Virus record (IMG/VR): IMGVR_UViG_3300047388_000155
Span: 1 to 21,042 of that record
Reading direction: 5' to 3' (one strand)
Origin: a virus
DNA length: 21,042 nucleotides
Below the pieces are notes generated by a model, which was not told where the DNA came from, ran no database searches, and saw only the letters and a list, made by a program, of their open reading frames with translations. This document shows, in pieces, positions 19,290-21,042 of this stretch (the stretch's first letter is position 1; each line of letters opens with the position of its first letter). The translations under genes were made by a program, and so were the position numbers.

Positions 19290-20906
19290 CTAAGGACAGA
19301 CTATCTGCGGCCCCACAGTCAGCACGCCATTAAGGTAATAAGCCTGATTGCAGACAACCGGGGTCGGCGTGCCTGTTGGCGTTGCCGTGGCGGTAGGCGT
19401 CGCTGTCGGAGGCACGGGAGTAGCGGTGGCTGTCGGCGACGGAGTCGGCGTAGATGGCTGCTGTGTGGCCGTGGGAGGCGCTGGCGTGGCCGTCGGAGGC
19501 ACAGCGGTACTAGTAGGCGGAACGGGCGTATTTGTCGGAGGGACGGCTGTTGCAGTCGGCGGAACCGGCGTCGGCGTACCTCCGGCGTTAGTAGTCACAT
19601 CGACCAAGACGAGGTTAATGTTCGCTATGATTGCCGACTGATTCGCGGTGATCGAAATGGTGTTCGGCCCAGGCAAAAGCTCCGTCTTCGGGACGTCGAA
19701 GCTAACCGTTTTCGGGCTGAAGGTCTGGTTATCTGGGTAAGGCCAAGCGCCCGTGTTCGGGTGGCCGTTGACCGTATAGGTGAAGGTCAACGGCGCGTTG
19801 TACGAATAGAAATTGAACATGAGCCGCGACGAGGCAGCGACCGGGATTAGGCTACCGTCCATTGGCACCGTGCTTACCGTTAGCGGCGTCGCCCAGCCTT
19901 CGTTGTGGGTACCGTCGCCATTGTCGGCGTTAGCGTCGAGCACGTCATAGCTAGCGTCTTTGTAAGTGAACGGGCCATCAAAGCCGACGTTATCCCAGAC
20001 GAAGGTATGAATACTTTGAAACGGCGGGCCTTCTTTATCGCCGTTGTAGTGCGCGTCTTCAATCCAGACGAGGCCGCGAGTGAACGTCAGGCCCAGGCCG
20101 TTAACCGTCGCAATATGCTTGAGCACGGAGCCGCCTGCGTCCGTCGCCCAGACTTCGGCACTGTTGACGTTGACGTTTACCTCGACATGGTTCATTGCGG
20201 CAGCGCTGCCGAACGACACGCAGTCGAGTACCTGTATGTCTAGCCCGCTAACCTGGGTTGAATCGGTGACAACGTAGTTACGACTGACGATTGCAGAATC
20301 CAGTGTCCACTTACCAGCGCAGTTGACTCCACTAGTTTCGGCGAACCCGTTGCTGTGAGCGAACCGCAAGCCGACACCGTGTTGGGGGACGGCCACCCAG
20401 GATGAAAAATGCGTGAATGGCGCAGGTACAGGCCGGTCGGTAATCCATAGTTCAGGCCATGCCGCATGTGTTCCTCCGGTGTCATTGCTTACGTCGAAAA
20501 CGATCTTGCCGGTGCGTCCGGCGAAGTCGAAGGGCTGTTTGGGATACATCGCCAGGACGGCCACATCGCCGTTATCGTTCATGGCGTCGTGAAGCTGCCC
20601 GCCGCAGACCTGGACGTCGTTCGGAGGCGCCACCGTCCCGCCGGAGCATCCCTGCATCGGCGTATTAGCGATGAGGTTGTAGCGGCCGCTGAGGTTCTGA
20701 TAGCCAACGAAGCGGCTAACTCCCCAGATACTACCGTCTAGCTGGCCGCTGCGGTTCGTTACCGCATGCGCCACGTCGAAGCCATCGCAGAATGTCATCC
20801 CCGTACAGCCGCCTACGGCCTGAATAGGCCGCGCCTGGGGGTGTGTTAAGAGCAGGATGGCAAAGACGAGCACCATAGGCGGCGAATACCGCAGAAGTTT
20901 CTTCAC
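19290..20906 (-). CDS. Secreted protein: signal peptide, lectin/GH-like domain, PT-rich linker
   Basis: The GTG start at 20906-20904 gives MKKLLRYSPPMVLVFAILLL, a typical Sec signal peptide with a probable cut after ARPIQA (about residue 30). Residues about 31-340 form a beta-rich domain with paired Cys and segments such as WPELWITDRPVPAPFTHFSS, AAMNHVEVNVNVNSAEVW and HTFVWDNVGFDGP, like concanavalin-type (LamG/GH16-like) folds. No clear catalytic pair is seen. Residues about 345-440 are a second beta domain. Residues 444-516 are a TP/PP linker (PPTATAVPPTNTPVPPT and similar), followed by a short Cys-ended tail (VVCNQAYY...QIVCP). A GAGAGG lies 11 nt upstream. A signal peptide is unusual for a phage virion gene and suggests a host-surface or lysogenic-conversion product. 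Confidence 0.7.
   Translation of the reverse strand: MKKLLRYSPPMVLVFAILLLTHPQARPIQAVGGCTGMTFCDGFDVAHAVTNRSGQLDGSIWGVSRFVGYQNLSGRYNLIANTPMQGCSGGTVAPPNDVQVCGGQLHDAMNDNGDVAVLAMYPKQPFDFAGRTGKIVFDVSNDTGGTHAAWPELWITDRPVPAPFTHFSSWVAVPQHGVGLRFAHSNGFAETSGVNCAGKWTLDSAIVSRNYVVTDSTQVSGLDIQVLDCVSFGSAAAMNHVEVNVNVNSAEVWATDAGGSVLKHIATVNGLGLTFTRGLVWIEDAHYNGDKEGPPFQSIHTFVWDNVGFDGPFTYKDASYDVLDANADNGDGTHNEGWATPLTVSTVPMDGSLIPVAASSRLMFNFYSYNAPLTFTYTVNGHPNTGAWPYPDNQTFSPKTVSFDVPKTELLPGPNTISITANQSAIIANINLVLVDVTTNAGGTPTPVPPTATAVPPTNTPVPPTSTAVPPTATPAPPTATQQPSTPTPSPTATATPVPPTATPTATATPTGTPTPVVCNQAYYLNGVLTVGPQIVCP
19359..19577 (-). repeat. Low-complexity coding tract for the TP/PP linker
   Basis: Seventy-three residues made almost only of Thr, Pro, Ala, Val and Ser in short motifs (PPTAT, PPTNT, PPTST, TPTPSPTAT). 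Similar TP/PP linkers are especially common in surface proteins of Chloroflexota, where they join domains to the cell envelope. The opposite strand shows long Gly/Val-rich frames that are only a by-product of this repetition. Confidence 0.8.
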
Positions 20907-20924
20907 GGCTTAACGCCTCTCTCT

Positions 20925-21042
20925 TTACATTTCCTCAACTACGTAGTGACTGGAAACCAGCCCAACGCCGGTAACGGATGACAGCGAAATCTCATCGTTG
21001 TTTGCTGTGGCCGTGATCAGATAGATCTCTTCGTCCGGCGCT
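20925..21042 (-). CDS. C-terminal end of a gene cut by the right edge
   Basis: The open frame runs in from the window edge and ends at TAA (20927-20925). The last 38 residues read APDEEIYLITATANNDEISL, then SSVTGVGLVSSHYVVEEM. They are strand-like, with no Cys or membrane span, and resemble the end of a virion protein, but nothing can be named from so short a piece. The next gene starts 18 bases later, so they probably share a message. Confidence 0.6.
   Translation of the reverse strand, partial: APDEEIYLITATANNDEISLSSVTGVGLVSSHYVVEEM

Noticed and set aside
19348-19641. Plus-strand Gly/Val-rich frame that looks like an elastin- or collagen-like repeat protein
   Set aside because: It is the reverse reading of the Thr/Pro linker of the secreted protein. 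It has no ribosome site, and the minus-strand frame has the signal peptide and domains.

Overview
The window is a stretch of a tailed double-stranded DNA phage or prophage genome of moderately high GC. The core is a classic HK97-type head module. Read leftwards on the minus strand it runs HNH endonuclease, small terminase, large terminase, portal, ClpP-like prohead protease and major capsid protein, the last cut by the left edge. No integrase, lysin, tRNA, rRNA or CRISPR array was recognised. The host is uncertain. The best hint is a secreted protein (19290-20906) whose long TP/PP-rich linker (PTATxVPPT type) is typical of Chloroflexota surface proteins. Two start codons placed where leaderless mRNAs would begin fit such a host but do not prove it.

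Layout. (1) 1-5813, minus: capsid, protease, portal, a previously easy-to-miss 45-aa membrane protein, large terminase, an 85-aa protein and small terminase, mostly joined by 1-4 nt stop/start overlaps. (2) 5814-6268: the only long gene-free stretch. It is AT-rich and packed with repeats and palindromes, and is a candidate packaging (cos/pac) or control region. (3) 6269-12786, minus: HNH endonuclease, then a run of small Cys-rich or coiled-coil proteins, a Toprim-containing primase-like protein with a Rep-like C-terminal half, a superfamily 2 helicase and two tandemly duplicated zinc-finger proteins. (4) 12787-12873: a divergent, overlapping promoter pair. (5) 12874-16672, plus: a ribbon-helix-helix protein, a cascade of very small genes coupled by ATGA overlaps, a structured non-coding stretch, a possible ssDNA-binding protein, a clear intrinsic terminator, a zinc-ribbon protein, a VRR-NUC nuclease and a PP-loop (PAPS-reductase-like) gene broken by a frameshift. 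(6) 16677-21042, minus: a beta-sandwich (BppU-like) protein, a repeat protein built from about 44-residue units, a virion-surface-like protein, the secreted PT-linker protein and the end of another gene cut by the right edge.

The early or replication functions (helicase, Toprim protein, putative SSB, nuclease) flank the divergent promoter. The packaging and head genes follow downstream on the minus strand. Because the capsid gene is read off the left edge and the right-edge genes are read into the window in the same direction, a circular or terminally redundant map would make the right block the distal end of the same late region, with the tail genes outside the window (inference). Many genes are translated by termination-reinitiation at ATGA, GTGA or TTGA junctions, and this settles several start codons and reveals genes of 21-54 codons.
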